A model generated the notes under the pieces. The model was given only the letters and a program-made list of their open reading frames with translations, was not told the origin of the DNA and searched no databases. A DNA stretch of 64,000 nt from Rhodanobacter sp. (GTDB lineage: Bacteria > Pseudomonadota > Gammaproteobacteria > Xanthomonadales > Rhodanobacteraceae). Location: contig SCRO01000034.1 in assembly GCA_004298505.1 (NCBI GenBank), forward strand, positions 115,100-179,099, in the 5' to 3' direction. The translations under genes were made by a program, and so were the position numbers. Each line of letters starts with the position of its first letter. Position 1 is the first letter of the stretch. Shown one piece after another: positions 27,793 to 36,557 of this stretch.

Positions 27793-28881
27793 TTACCACA
27801 CGGGTGTACCGAACAGATCCGCCTGCGCCTGATAACTGTCGTGGTTGACGAAGCCGGTCAGTCCCACGCCGACCAGCCGGTAGCGGCTGTTCCGCGGCCG
27901 CTCGACACGCTCGCGCAGCGCGCAGGCGAGCATGCCCAGCTCCTGCGCCGAGCGTGGCCGCTGCGGCGGCGTGAGGCTTCGCGTCAGCGTGTGGAAGTCG
28001 GCGGTCTTCAGTTTCAGCACCACGGTACGCGCAACCCGGCCGCGCTCGCGCTGGTAGCCGGCCCAGGCCTTGTCGGCCAGCCGCAGGATGTGCGGTTCGA
28101 GTTCGTCCAGCTTCAGATCGTGCTCAAAGGTGTCTTCGGCAGAGATCTGCACGGTCGGCCGTTCCGCTTCCACGGCGTGCTCGTCGATGCCGTTGGCCAG
28201 TTCGTGCAGACGCCGGCCCCAGCGGCCAAAGCGCTGTTCCAGCTCCGCCGCGGCGAAGGCGCGCAGGCTGCCGACGGTGGCGATGCCGAGGGCGGCGAGT
28301 TTGGCCTCCATCACCTTGCCCACACCGGGTAGGCGGCCTACCGGCAAGGGCGTGAGGAAGGCCTCGATCTGGCGCGGGCGGATCACGCACAGGCCGTCGG
28401 GCTTGTTCCAGTCCGAGGCGATCTTGGCCAGGAACTTGTTGGGCGCCACGCCAGCGGAGGCGGTCAGCGCGGTTTCCTTGCGGATCGCGGCGCGGATTGC
28501 CTCGGCGGTAGCGGTCGCCGAGGACAGGCGGGTCTTCGTCGTGGTGACGTCGAGATACGCCTCATCCAGTGACAGCGGCTCGATCAGATTGGTGTGCCGC
28601 GCGAAAATCTCGCGGATCTGCCGCGACACGGCCTTGTAGCGTACGAAATCCGGTGGCACGAATACCAGCTGCGGACACAGTCGCTCGGCACTGATCGCTG
28701 GCATCGCCGAGCGCACGCCGAACACGCGCGCCTCGTAGCTGGCCGCGCACACCACCGAACGGGTACTGCGCCAGGCCACCGCCACCGGCTTGCCGCGCAG
28801 CGATGGGTCGTCGCGCTGCTCCACCGACGCGTAGAACGCGTCCATGTCGATATGCACGATCTTGCGTGAGGTAGGGGACAA
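27793..28881 (-). CDS. dinB: DNA polymerase IV
   Basis: 362 residues. A Y-family translesion polymerase. The palm motifs are VHIDMDAFYASVEQ (about 9-22) and LSLDEAYLDVT (about 102-112). The fingers motif YEARVFGVRSAM and thumb helix-hairpin-helix LPGVGKVMEAKLAALGI (about 182-198) are present, and the little-finger domain follows. It lacks an obvious C-terminal beta-clamp motif of the QLxLF type, but ends QADLFGTPVW, where QADLF is a plausible clamp-binding pentapeptide. No LexA box is evident upstream by eye. Confidence 0.96.
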   Translation of the reverse strand: MSPTSRKIVHIDMDAFYASVEQRDDPSLRGKPVAVAWRSTRSVVCAASYEARVFGVRSAMPAISAERLCPQLVFVPPDFVRYKAVSRQIREIFARHTNLIEPLSLDEAYLDVTTTKTRLSSATATAEAIRAAIRKETALTASAGVAPNKFLAKIASDWNKPDGLCVIRPRQIEAFLTPLPVGRLPGVGKVMEAKLAALGIATVGSLRAFAAAELEQRFGRWGRRLHELANGIDEHAVEAERPTVQISAEDTFEHDLKLDELEPHILRLADKAWAGYQRERGRVARTVVLKLKTADFHTLTRSLTPPQRPRSAQELGMLACALRERVERPRNSRYRLVGVGLTGFVNHDSYQAQADLFGTPVW

Positions 28882-29138
28882 GCGTGTGGCCGATGCGGAG
28901 CGGATACGCTCATTCTAGGAGCTTGGGCCGTAGAAATTTTGGTGGTCGATGCGAGAATTCGGCGGTGCGAGGACAGACAACGGCGGCTCGCCGGCCATGG
29001 GCCAGGAATCGGCGGTAGATGGAGCGCACAGACGTTGGGCAGACGATGTGTCGGGATAGCCCGGCCGGGCCGGGCCGGGCCAGCATCACGCCGGACCTGG
29101 CTGATGGGACTGGCTGAAACCGCCCTGTTGGTGGCAAG

Positions 29139-30485
29139 GTGGCCGCCGTGCTGACCGAACCTGCCAATGCCTATGCGCGGCGCCTGAATAGCTGGGACGC
29201 GGCGATGATCGTCATCGGCGGCGTCATCGGGGCGGGCATCTTCCTCACCCCAGCGACGGTGGCGCAACATACCTCTTCGGGGCTGGAGTTACTGGTGCTG
29301 TGGGCCATCGGGGGAGGGCTCACTCTGGCCGGGGTGCTGTGCTACGCCGAGCTCGGCGCACGCCGGCCGCAGGCGGGCGGCATCTATGTCTATCTGCGCG
29401 AGGCGTTCGGCCTGCTGCCGGCGTTCCTGTTCGGCTGGACCATGGCGCTGATCAACTACCCTGGCAGCGTCGCCGCGGTGGCCACGATGTTTGCCGAATA
29501 TCTGTGCACGGCGCTCGGAGTGGCCCCGCAGCTCTATGTCAAGCCGGTGGCGGTGGGTGCGATCGTGTTCATCGTGGGCATCAACCTGTTCGGCATCCGT
29601 GCCGGCGCCTGGATGCAGAACGTGTTCACCGTGCTGAAACTGGCGGCGATCGCGCTGCTGGTGATCACCGGCCTGGTGCTGGCGTACGAGCAGCTCGGGC
29701 TGGCGCTGATTGGCGAGGCGGCGAAGCCGGCCTCGACCTGGGCATTTGCCGGCGCGCTGTTGCCGGTACTGTTTTCCTACGGTGGTTTCCATTACCTCAA
29801 CGACCTCGCCGGCGAGGTGCGCAACCCGCAACGCACCCTGCCACGTGCGCTCGGCATGGGCATGGCCGGCGTGGTGATCTGCTACCTGCTGGCGAACTAC
29901 GCCTATCTCGCCGGGCTCGGCCATGCCGGCCTCGCTGGCAGCGGGGCGCCGGCGGCAGATCTGATGCGCTTGCTGTTCGGCGCGCGCGGCGCCACCGTCA
30001 TCGCCGTCGGCATCGCCTGTTCCACCTTCGGCTATTGCAGCATCGCGATCGCCGGTGGTGCGCGCGTGCTGCAGACGATGGGGGCCGACGGGGTGTTCTT
30101 CCGCGCGGCCGGGCGGGTTGATCCACGCACGCGGGCGCCGCAGGTGGCACTCGCGCTGCTTGGCGCCTGGGCGGTGGTGCTGACTCTCTCCGGCACCTTC
30201 GGCCAGCTGCTCAATTACACCACCGTGGGCGAGTGGCTTGGCCACGTGTTCGGTATCGGCACGCTGTTCTGGTATCGCAAGCATGTCATCGACGAGCCAG
30301 CGCCGTACCGCGTTCCGTTCTACCCGCTGCTGCCGCTGATCTTCGTGATCACCGTGTTCGGCGTGATCGTGGCCAGCGCGATCCATGCGCCGGGCGATGC
30401 CGGCATGAGCCTGCTGATTATCGCGTTAGGCGTGCCGGTGTATTACGGCTGGCAGCACTGCTCGCACAAACACCACGCGGCTTGA
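29139..30485 (+). CDS. APC-family amino acid permease
   Basis: 448 residues from GTG 29139; GTG 29148 is an alternative. About 12 transmembrane helices. The APC signature is near the N-terminus: DAAMIVIGGVIGAGIFLTPA (about 20-39), with the unwound GAGIF segment that binds the substrate backbone. Helix 3 contains GARRPQAGGIYVYLREAFG. The branch resembles bacterial LAT/serine-threonine-exchanger-like permeases; the substrate is not predictable. The 250 bp upstream are noncoding and contain a short GCCGG tandem. Confidence 0.92.
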   Translation: MAAVLTEPANAYARRLNSWDAAMIVIGGVIGAGIFLTPATVAQHTSSGLELLVLWAIGGGLTLAGVLCYAELGARRPQAGGIYVYLREAFGLLPAFLFGWTMALINYPGSVAAVATMFAEYLCTALGVAPQLYVKPVAVGAIVFIVGINLFGIRAGAWMQNVFTVLKLAAIALLVITGLVLAYEQLGLALIGEAAKPASTWAFAGALLPVLFSYGGFHYLNDLAGEVRNPQRTLPRALGMGMAGVVICYLLANYAYLAGLGHAGLAGSGAPAADLMRLLFGARGATVIAVGIACSTFGYCSIAIAGGARVLQTMGADGVFFRAAGRVDPRTRAPQVALALLGAWAVVLTLSGTFGQLLNYTTVGEWLGHVFGIGTLFWYRKHVIDEPAPYRVPFYPLLPLIFVITVFGVIVASAIHAPGDAGMSLLIIALGVPVYYGWQHCSHKHHAA

Positions 30486-30538
30486 CCGCCATTCACGCAG
30501 TGCCCGGATAATCGAGCTTTACGCAGGAGCCGCTGCCG

Positions 30539-32701
30539 ATGAAACGTTTTCTGCCGGTCTGGTTGTGGCTGGGCGTGCTAGGCGGTTGCCATGCCGCCAG
30601 CACGTCCGCCCTGCCTGATCTGGCCAGTGCATCGAGCTCCGCCCAGGTCAGCCTCGACCAGGTGCAGCGGGTTGGAGTCGTCGAGCATGCCAGCGATGGC
30701 GTCGCGCAACGGCGCTACGTGTTTCAGCCGGCGGCGCATCCGCAGATCGTGCTGACGCCCGCAGGTGGCGCGTGGGACTGGTCGGGGCAGGGTGAGTTGC
30801 GCATGCGCGTGCAGAACGCGATGCCGTGGCCGGTGACTGTGCGCGTGGAGATCGACGGCGCCGCCGAGCAGCGGTTGCAGGCCAGCATCGGCGTGCCGGC
30901 CGGCCCGGCGCAGACCTTAGTGATCCCGCTGCAGGCCACGTCGCCGCGCGTGCAAGGCATGCAGGTGGGGCCGCCGATGCCGTTTGACGATCATGGTCGA
31001 CTTACCCTGCTGGCGACCACGGTCGAGGGCGCGCTGGATCGGCACCATGTACGGGCGATCCGGCTGGAGGTGCCGGCACCCCGGGCCGCGCAGACCTTGC
31101 TGTTGGGCCAGCTGCAGACGGCCGCAGGTGCGGCCACACTGCACGCCGCGTATGCCGGCCTCGTCGACCGCTACGGCCAGTTTACCCGCGCCGGCTGGCC
31201 GGAGAAGATCGCCAGCGATGCGGCGCTGCGGAGCGCCGGGAATGCCGCGATGCTGGCGCCTGTCGCAGTCGGGACGGATGCCTATGGTGGACGTCTGGAC
31301 GTCCATGGATTGCACCAGACCGGCTGGTTCCACACGCAGGAGCTGGATGGCCGCTGGCATCTGGTCACGCCGGATGGGCACGCGTTCTTTTCGCTGGGCG
31401 TGAATGCGGTGGCGTCCGATGGCGGGCGCAGTTATGTGCAGGGCCGCGACTTCATGTTCTGCGACTTGCCACCAGATAGCGGCCCGTGGGCGGCGTTCTA
31501 TGGCAGCGGCGACAGTCGGCGCGCCGAGCAGGGCGCGAGTGCGGGCGTCGGCGACAACCATGGTCGGTGGTTCGATTTCTATGCGGCGAATCTCTACCGC
31601 ATCGGCGGTGAAGGCTGGCTGGCCGCCTGGCGCCGACGCACGCTGAAGCGCCTGCAGGCGTGGGGATTCAACACCATCGGCAACTGGAGTGACGCGGCGC
31701 TGGGCCAGGCACACCGCTTGCCATACACGCGCTCGATCAATATCAAAGGCGACTACGCCAACGTGGCGAGCGGCTATGACTACTGGGGGCGCATGCCCGA
31801 TCCGTTCGATCCGCGTTTCGTGGAAGCCGCCGAGCGGGCGGTGGCGCAAGCGAGTGCCGGGGTACGCGATGACCCTTACCTGCTCGGTTACTTCGCCGAC
31901 AACGAGCTGGCATGGGCCGGCACCGGCGCGCAAGGGCGCTGGGGGCTGGCGCTGGGCACGCTGGCTGGCCAGGTGAAGAGCCCCGCCAAGCAGGCGTTCG
32001 TAGCGACGTTGAAGAAAGAATACGTGTCGCCGGAAACCCTCGCTTCCGCCTGGGGCATTGCGCTGACCTCCTGGGCTGCGCTGGATGCCACCGGCTTCCG
32101 GGCGCCGTTGCCCGACGCAGCGCATCCGGCGATCGCCCGCGATTACAGCGCCTGGCTGCGTCGTTATGGGGACACCTACTTCCGTACCGTGGCCGTGGCG
32201 ATCCACCGTCACGATCCACACCACCTGTTCCTCGGCGGCCGCTTTGCGGTGAACACGCCCGAAGCGGTTGCCGCGTGCGCGCAGTATTGCGACGTGGTCA
32301 GTTTCAACGTCTATGCCGACCTGCCGCAGCACGGCTTCGATGCCGCTGCCATGCGCAAGCTCGACAAGCCCGTGCTGATCAGCGAATTTCACTTCGGGTC
32401 GGCCGATCGCGGCCCGTTCGGCAGCGGCGTGGTAGCGGTCGCCAGCGAGGCGCAACGCGGGCCAGCCTATGCGCGCTTCGCCGCCGCCGCGGCGGACAAC
32501 CCGCAGATCGTGGGCGTGCATTGGTTCCAGTACGCCGACCAGCCAGTGACCGGGCGGTTGCTCGATGGCGAGAACAGCCACGTCGGCCTGGTGGGGATCA
32601 CCGACATCCCGTTTGGCGGGTTTGTCGAGGCGGTGCGGGCGGCGAACCTGCGGATAATCCAGCCGTATGCCGGCAATACGAAACCGGCGCGGAAACGTTG
32701 A
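30539..32701 (+). CDS. GH50-like beta-agarase family lipoprotein
   Basis: 720 residues. The N-terminal signal ends in a lipobox-like LGGC (Cys about 19), suggesting an anchored lipoprotein. A beta-sandwich carbohydrate-binding-like region (about 45-215) is followed by DRYGQFTRAGWPEKI, typical of GH50 agarases and relatives. The catalytic barrel (about 265-700) has YFADNELAW as candidate acid/base Glu and VLISEFHFGS as candidate nucleophile Glu. True GH50 enzymes cleave agarose, which is unexpected outside marine bacteria, so the substrate may be another galactose-containing glycan. No other agar-degradation genes are nearby. Confidence 0.8.
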   Translation: MKRFLPVWLWLGVLGGCHAASTSALPDLASASSSAQVSLDQVQRVGVVEHASDGVAQRRYVFQPAAHPQIVLTPAGGAWDWSGQGELRMRVQNAMPWPVTVRVEIDGAAEQRLQASIGVPAGPAQTLVIPLQATSPRVQGMQVGPPMPFDDHGRLTLLATTVEGALDRHHVRAIRLEVPAPRAAQTLLLGQLQTAAGAATLHAAYAGLVDRYGQFTRAGWPEKIASDAALRSAGNAAMLAPVAVGTDAYGGRLDVHGLHQTGWFHTQELDGRWHLVTPDGHAFFSLGVNAVASDGGRSYVQGRDFMFCDLPPDSGPWAAFYGSGDSRRAEQGASAGVGDNHGRWFDFYAANLYRIGGEGWLAAWRRRTLKRLQAWGFNTIGNWSDAALGQAHRLPYTRSINIKGDYANVASGYDYWGRMPDPFDPRFVEAAERAVAQASAGVRDDPYLLGYFADNELAWAGTGAQGRWGLALGTLAGQVKSPAKQAFVATLKKEYVSPETLASAWGIALTSWAALDATGFRAPLPDAAHPAIARDYSAWLRRYGDTYFRTVAVAIHRHDPHHLFLGGRFAVNTPEAVAACAQYCDVVSFNVYADLPQHGFDAAAMRKLDKPVLISEFHFGSADRGPFGSGVVAVASEAQRGPAYARFAAAAADNPQIVGVHWFQYADQPVTGRLLDGENSHVGLVGITDIPFGGFVEAVRAANLRIIQPYAGNTKPARKR

Positions 32702-32788
32702 TATCCGGCGATCGGTTATGCTGGGGAACCACGTGGCCGTCGCAGGGTCGATAGAACTCGTGCGCTCCATCATCCGGGACAGTTCACC

Positions 32789-33403
32789 ATGAATCCGCTT
32801 CGTTCCTCGCTCGTCGCCTCCCTCGTTGCCGTCGCTGGCCTTGCCGTCATTCCCATTGCGTCGGTACACGCCGCCAACGAACTCGGCGGCAGTCCGGTGG
32901 CGGGCGTGTGCATGCTTTCGCGTGAGGCGGTGTTTGCCCAGTCAAAGGTTGGCAAGGCCGCCAGCGAGCGGCTGGGCGTGTTGACCGAGCAGGCGCGCAG
33001 CCAGCTTGATACGCAGCGCAAGCCCATCGAAACGGACATCCAGCGCTTCCAGCAGAAATCCTCGTCTTTGAGCGAGGCGCAGCGCAAGCAACAGGGCGAG
33101 GCTCTGCAACAGCGCATGCAGACGTTCAAGAACCAGGCCGACGAGCTGAGCCAGCGCGTCCAGTTGACCCGCGCCAAGGCCATGCAGCAGATCGGTACCG
33201 ATGCGGAATCGATCGTCTCCAGCAGCTACAAGAACCACCACTGCGGCCTCTTGCTGAACCGCGATGCAGTGCTTGGCGGCGACACGACGAATGACCTCAC
33301 CGGCGACGTCGTGAAGGGTCTGGACAACAAGATCACTACCATCAGCTTCAACCTAGAGCCGCTGCCGGCGCGCAACGTGAACGGCCGCGGCGCGACAAAG
33401 TGA
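32789..33403 (+). CDS. OmpH/Skp-like periplasmic protein
   Basis: 204 residues. The signal peptide (VAVAGLAVIPIASVHA) is followed by a short beta segment with VCMLSREAVFAQSKVGKAA, then a long charged coiled coil (about 60-145, Gln/Lys-rich) and a beta return (GLLLNRDAVLGGDTTNDLT). This is the Skp/OmpH fold. Skp chaperones outer-membrane proteins, but the main skp gene usually sits beside bamA, so this is likely a paralog of unknown client. It stands 87 bp after the GH50-like gene. Confidence 0.85.
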   Translation: MNPLRSSLVASLVAVAGLAVIPIASVHAANELGGSPVAGVCMLSREAVFAQSKVGKAASERLGVLTEQARSQLDTQRKPIETDIQRFQQKSSSLSEAQRKQQGEALQQRMQTFKNQADELSQRVQLTRAKAMQQIGTDAESIVSSSYKNHHCGLLLNRDAVLGGDTTNDLTGDVVKGLDNKITTISFNLEPLPARNVNGRGATK

Positions 33404-33470
33404 TGGTGGTCGTCTGGTCCGGCATCCGGGGTATGCCGGTTGCCGGGATGATGTGGGGGTGGAGTAACTG

Positions 33471-34418
33471 ATGACCATCCGGCCTTTTTATCCGATCGGC
33501 ACACCCGGACAGTGCTGGGGGGATGTGGAGATCGCCGCGTGGCGGTCGCGGCAGTCACTCCAGCGCAGCTATGCCGCGGACGTTTTGCGCCGGCTCGACG
33601 ACCTGCGCACGCAGTTCGATGTGGCGGAGTACGGCCGCCTGGAATACCCGTCCGGCAGCTACCTTCTGTTCGCAATCCGCAGCCACGGCTGGCGCGACGA
33701 TCTGCCCACGGTGCTGGTGACCGGTGGCGTGCATGGCTACGAGACCAGCGGCGTACATGGTGCATTGCAATTCGTGGAAACGAAGGCGGCGGGCTATGCC
33801 GGGCGCGCGAACCTGTTGGTGGCGCCGTGCGTCAGCCCCTGGGGCTATGAGCGGATTCACCGCTGGAATGCGAACGCGGTCGATCCGAATCGCTCCTTCC
33901 ACGAGCACAGCACGGTGCAGGAATCGGCTGCGGTGATGCGTCTGGTGGCGCCGGTGCGCGAGCGCATGCTGGTGCACATCGACCTGCATGAAACCACCGA
34001 CAGTGATGAGTCCGAGTTTCGTCCGGCGCTGGCGGCGCGCGACGGCAAGGCTTTCGAGCCGGGCGGAATTCCCGATGGCTTTTACCTGGTTGACGACAGC
34101 GCACACCCGCAACCTGAGTTCCAGCGAGTAATCATCGAGGCGGTGGCAAGAGTCACCCACATTGCGCCAGCCGACGAGCGTGGCGCGATCATCGGTTCGC
34201 CGATGGTCGCGCCGGGCATCATCCAGTATCCGCTCAGACAGCTTGGCCTTTGTGCGGGGATCACCGACGCGCCGTATAAGACCACCACCGAGGTCTATCC
34301 CGACAGTCCCCGTGCCACGCCGGCGCAGTGCAACGCCGCGCAAGTGGCCGCGGTGTGCGCCGCGATCGATTTTGCCATGGCTCAGCGTGCGGCGAGTGCC
34401 GCCCACGTTGACGCCTGA
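33471..34418 (+). CDS. M14-type metallocarboxypeptidase-like protein
   Basis: 315 residues, no signal peptide. The zinc site of M14 peptidases or succinylglutamate-desuccinylase relatives is visible: GGVHGYETSG (His and Glu, about 84-93) and a second His in VHIDLHETTDS (about 165-175). Arg/Asn residues in NANAVDPNRSFHEH resemble the substrate-carboxylate pocket, and TEVYPDS near 275 may hold the general-base Glu. These soluble bacterial members have been annotated as zinc carboxypeptidases. The substrate is unknown. Confidence 0.85.
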   Translation: MTIRPFYPIGTPGQCWGDVEIAAWRSRQSLQRSYAADVLRRLDDLRTQFDVAEYGRLEYPSGSYLLFAIRSHGWRDDLPTVLVTGGVHGYETSGVHGALQFVETKAAGYAGRANLLVAPCVSPWGYERIHRWNANAVDPNRSFHEHSTVQESAAVMRLVAPVRERMLVHIDLHETTDSDESEFRPALAARDGKAFEPGGIPDGFYLVDDSAHPQPEFQRVIIEAVARVTHIAPADERGAIIGSPMVAPGIIQYPLRQLGLCAGITDAPYKTTTEVYPDSPRATPAQCNAAQVAAVCAAIDFAMAQRAASAAHVDA

Positions 34419-34506
34419 TTGCGCGTTGGTGGCTTCCTTGAATGCCACGGCGACCACCATCGATACGACCCGGCGGAAGCGGGCGGGCGCGGCGCCGACA
34501 TGGCGC

Positions 34507-34540
34507 AAAAAAGAACCCGCAGAGGGGAGTCTGCGGGTTC
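34507..34540 (-). terminator. Minus-strand terminator with C-rich loop
   Basis: On the minus strand the stem GAACCCGCAGA/TCTGCGGGTTC (34540-34530 with 34523-34513) closes loop CTCCCC and is followed by TTTTTT (34512-34507). On the plus strand no T tract follows, so the signal belongs to a minus-strand transcript, yet there is no minus-strand gene between it and 35348. Confidence 0.9.
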
Positions 34541-34613
34541 GTGGATCCATCTATGCATGTGCGACGGAGGAGGGGAGCCTTGTCGCACGGTGGGATAAGT
34601 GCCTCACGACACC
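34507..34613 (-). ncRNA. Candidate C-rich-loop sRNA (sX13-like)
   Basis: A noncoding minus-strand unit in the 339-bp gap between two plus-strand genes. The -10 TACACT is at 34624-34619, giving a predicted 5' end near 34613. A perfect 7-bp stem GTGCGAC/GTCGCAC (34588-34582 with 34565-34559) encloses the pyrimidine loop AAGGCTCCCCTCCTCC. The 3' end is a perfect 11-bp terminator stem with loop CTCCCC and six T residues. A third C-rich stretch, ATCCCACC, lies near the 5' end. Loops of this kind base-pair with Shine-Dalgarno (GGAGG/GGGGAG) sites. Size, strand-alone position and multiple C-rich loops match the published features of Xanthomonas sX13. The homology is inferred from architecture, not from an alignment. 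Confidence 0.72.
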
Positions 34614-34618
34614 GCATT

Positions 34619-34647
34619 AGTGTACCAATCGGTTTGTTAATAAACCA
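34619..34647 (-). promoter_or_regulatory. Putative sRNA promoter
   Basis: The minus-strand -10 hexamer TACACT (34624-34619) matches four of six consensus positions, including the essential first A and last T. The -35 region at 17-bp spacing (TGGTTT, 34647-34642) is weak. The spacer contains a short inverted repeat GGTTT-ATTAAC-AAACC (34645-34630) that could be an activator site. Confidence 0.5.
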
Positions 34648-34757
34648 TGACCGAAAATGTCTGCGCTGGCAGGCGCCGGGACGGTACCCGGAATTCGACG
34701 TCATCGCCGCGGTAGCATGATACTGACGTTACTGTCATCGTTGTCGGAAATCCAAAC

Positions 34758-35348
34758 ATGTCCGTGGATACACGCCAGGCAAATCGTCGTCGCAATCGCC
34801 ATGCCGGACAGGCGCAGGTATGGTTGTTCGGCTACGGTTCGCTGATCTACAAGGTGGATTTTCCGTATATCGAACGCCGCCCGGCATGCATCCGGCATTG
34901 GGTGCGGCGCTTCTGGCAGGGCTCGCATGACCATCGTGGTACGCCGCAAGCGCCTGGTCGCGTGGTGACTCTCGTCCCCCAACCGGATGCCGTCTGCATC
35001 GGCATGGCCTATTTGATCACACCAGCGGTGTTCGCCCAGCTCGACTTGCGCGAGAAGAATGGCTACCTGCGCTGCACCACCGAAATTGACTTTGGCAACG
35101 GCGAGCAGGCGGAAGGGTTGGTGTACATCGCCACGGCGGAGAACGCGGCCTTTCTGGGGCCGGCGCCCGAGGCCGAGATCGCCCGTCATATCGCCGCATC
35201 GTCCGGCCCCAGTGGGCCAAACCGCGACTATCTGCTGCAGCTCGCTACCGCGTTGCGCGAGCTCGATGCGCACGACCCGCACGTGTTCGACGTGGAGCGC
35301 CATCTGATCGATCTGCTCGCCTCCCAGCGGGGCGCCGATCAACGCTGA
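34758..35348 (+). CDS. ChaC-like gamma-glutamylcyclotransferase
   Basis: 196 residues. ChaC enzymes cleave the gamma-glutamyl bond of glutathione to 5-oxoproline and Cys-Gly. The substrate-binding loop is LFGYGSLIYK (about 23-32), followed by IERRPACIRHWVRRFWQGSHDHRG. The catalytic Glu is likely in LREKNGYLR (about 97-105). Length is near E. coli ChaC. The gene follows the sRNA candidate and has its own promoter region. The neighbour at 55585 (ggt) is another glutathione-degrading enzyme but is too far away to be linked. Confidence 0.88.
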   Translation: MSVDTRQANRRRNRHAGQAQVWLFGYGSLIYKVDFPYIERRPACIRHWVRRFWQGSHDHRGTPQAPGRVVTLVPQPDAVCIGMAYLITPAVFAQLDLREKNGYLRCTTEIDFGNGEQAEGLVYIATAENAAFLGPAPEAEIARHIAASSGPSGPNRDYLLQLATALRELDAHDPHVFDVERHLIDLLASQRGADQR

Positions 35349-35453
35349 TGATCGCTTGCGCTCGACCCCTGTCTTTCGTCACGCGCTGCTGACAGGTCGC
35401 GCAGGCAAGATACATCAATCGCCCGAACCGGGCGCCCCTGCGGAGCACGATCC

Positions 35454-35609
35454 ATGTTGATGACCATCCTGATTATCGTGCTGATCCTCGCCCTCGTCGG
35501 CGGTTTGCCCAGATGGGGCTATTCGCGCTCGTGGGGCTACGGGCCCAGCGGCATCCTCGGCACGATCGTGATCATCCTGCTGATCCTGTGGCTGCTTGGC
35601 CGGCTGTGA
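35454..35609 (+). CDS. DUF3309-like small membrane protein
   Basis: 51 residues. It has two short hydrophobic helices (ILIIVLILALVGG and GILGTIVIILLILWLLG) joined by a Tyr/Trp/Ser/Gly loop, PRWGYSRSWGYGPS. DUF3309 proteins of 50-60 residues with exactly this pattern are widespread in proteobacteria and have no known role. The start is preceded by a GGAG motif (35442-35445). It lies 105 bp after the ChaC gene in the same direction. Confidence 0.8.
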   Translation: MLMTILIIVLILALVGGLPRWGYSRSWGYGPSGILGTIVIILLILWLLGRL

Positions 35610-35881
35610 CCGTTTGATGGGCAACGCCCTGCGCCGCGCTTTTCGCGCAGGTGATCATGCGGTGCAGGGCCTCTCGACTACATGGCCACGGCGCCATGCG
35701 GTATCAGGTTCACAGACAGCATGCTACGGTAGCCGCATGCTGTTGGTGCACACGCCGTGTGCTGTCCCGTATGCCTGCTGCCATTTCTCCAGTTGATCCA
35801 GGCCAACCATGCCGTGCCGGGCCTGTCGGCGCGAGCCTGGTTCGGCTCGGTGCATTGCGGTCCCCTCGATCGCCTCGGGGC

Positions 35882-36406
35882 ATGAGCATGCGCGACGACG
35901 ATGATTTTGACGACGATCACGACTTCGACGACGGGGACGACTCGGTCGAGACCAGGGTGTGGCTGCTATTGCTGCTGATCAACCCCGGCGACGAGGAAAC
36001 CGCGCTGCAGCAGTTCACTGCCTACCGCGAGGCGGTGGCCGACGGCGCTGAGGCCGGGCCGGTTGAGCTGGTCGCGCAGGTGATCGACTGGCGTTCCGGA
36101 TTCAAGGTGGCGCAGGACGACCTGCGCTCGCTGGTGCAGGCGCTGGATGAGCTCTGCGCACGCTGGAACTTGTCGATCGACTGGGACGGTGATCCGGACG
36201 ACGACTACTTCGACGATGCCGATGCCGGCAGCCTGCTCGGCATCGCCTGCGACCGCCTGGCCGAAGCCGGCTATACCTTGTGGACATGGGAAACCGACGA
36301 CGATTCGTACGCGGGCTGGATCACCCTGACCTGCGACAACGAACCGATGCGCGAACTGGCTACCGCGTTGCACATCAACCTGCGTCTGGGCAGCGACGTC
36401 GGCTGA
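35882..36406 (+). CDS. Acidic DUF6630-like protein
   Basis: 174 residues from ATG 35882; the frame is open upstream to 35651 without conserved content. The N-terminus is a run of Asp with a few Phe and His (about 4-22). The rest is a globular domain with LLLINPGDEETALQQF, VAQVIDWRSGFKV and a second acidic stretch DGDPDDDYFDDADAG. The INPGDE and DWRSGF pattern matches my memory of DUF6630. Cytosolic, very acidic, function unknown. Confidence 0.75.
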   Translation: MSMRDDDDFDDDHDFDDGDDSVETRVWLLLLLINPGDEETALQQFTAYREAVADGAEAGPVELVAQVIDWRSGFKVAQDDLRSLVQALDELCARWNLSIDWDGDPDDDYFDDADAGSLLGIACDRLAEAGYTLWTWETDDDSYAGWITLTCDNEPMRELATALHINLRLGSDVG

Positions 36407-36557
36407 GCATGTGGCAATTGATCGGTCGCGATCAGCGACCGCCGGATCAGCGCCGCCGACATCCACTGCCTGGTCGAACTGGGCCAGAGCGGCCATCATC
36501 GCCCGCTGGCAGCGTTGCTCGCCAGCAGGCCCTGATAAATCGTGCAGGCACTTGTCG

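Noticed and set aside
29061..29083. Short GGCCGGGCC tandem upstream of the permease gene
   Set aside because: About four units of a simple GC repeat; no further structure or recurrence.
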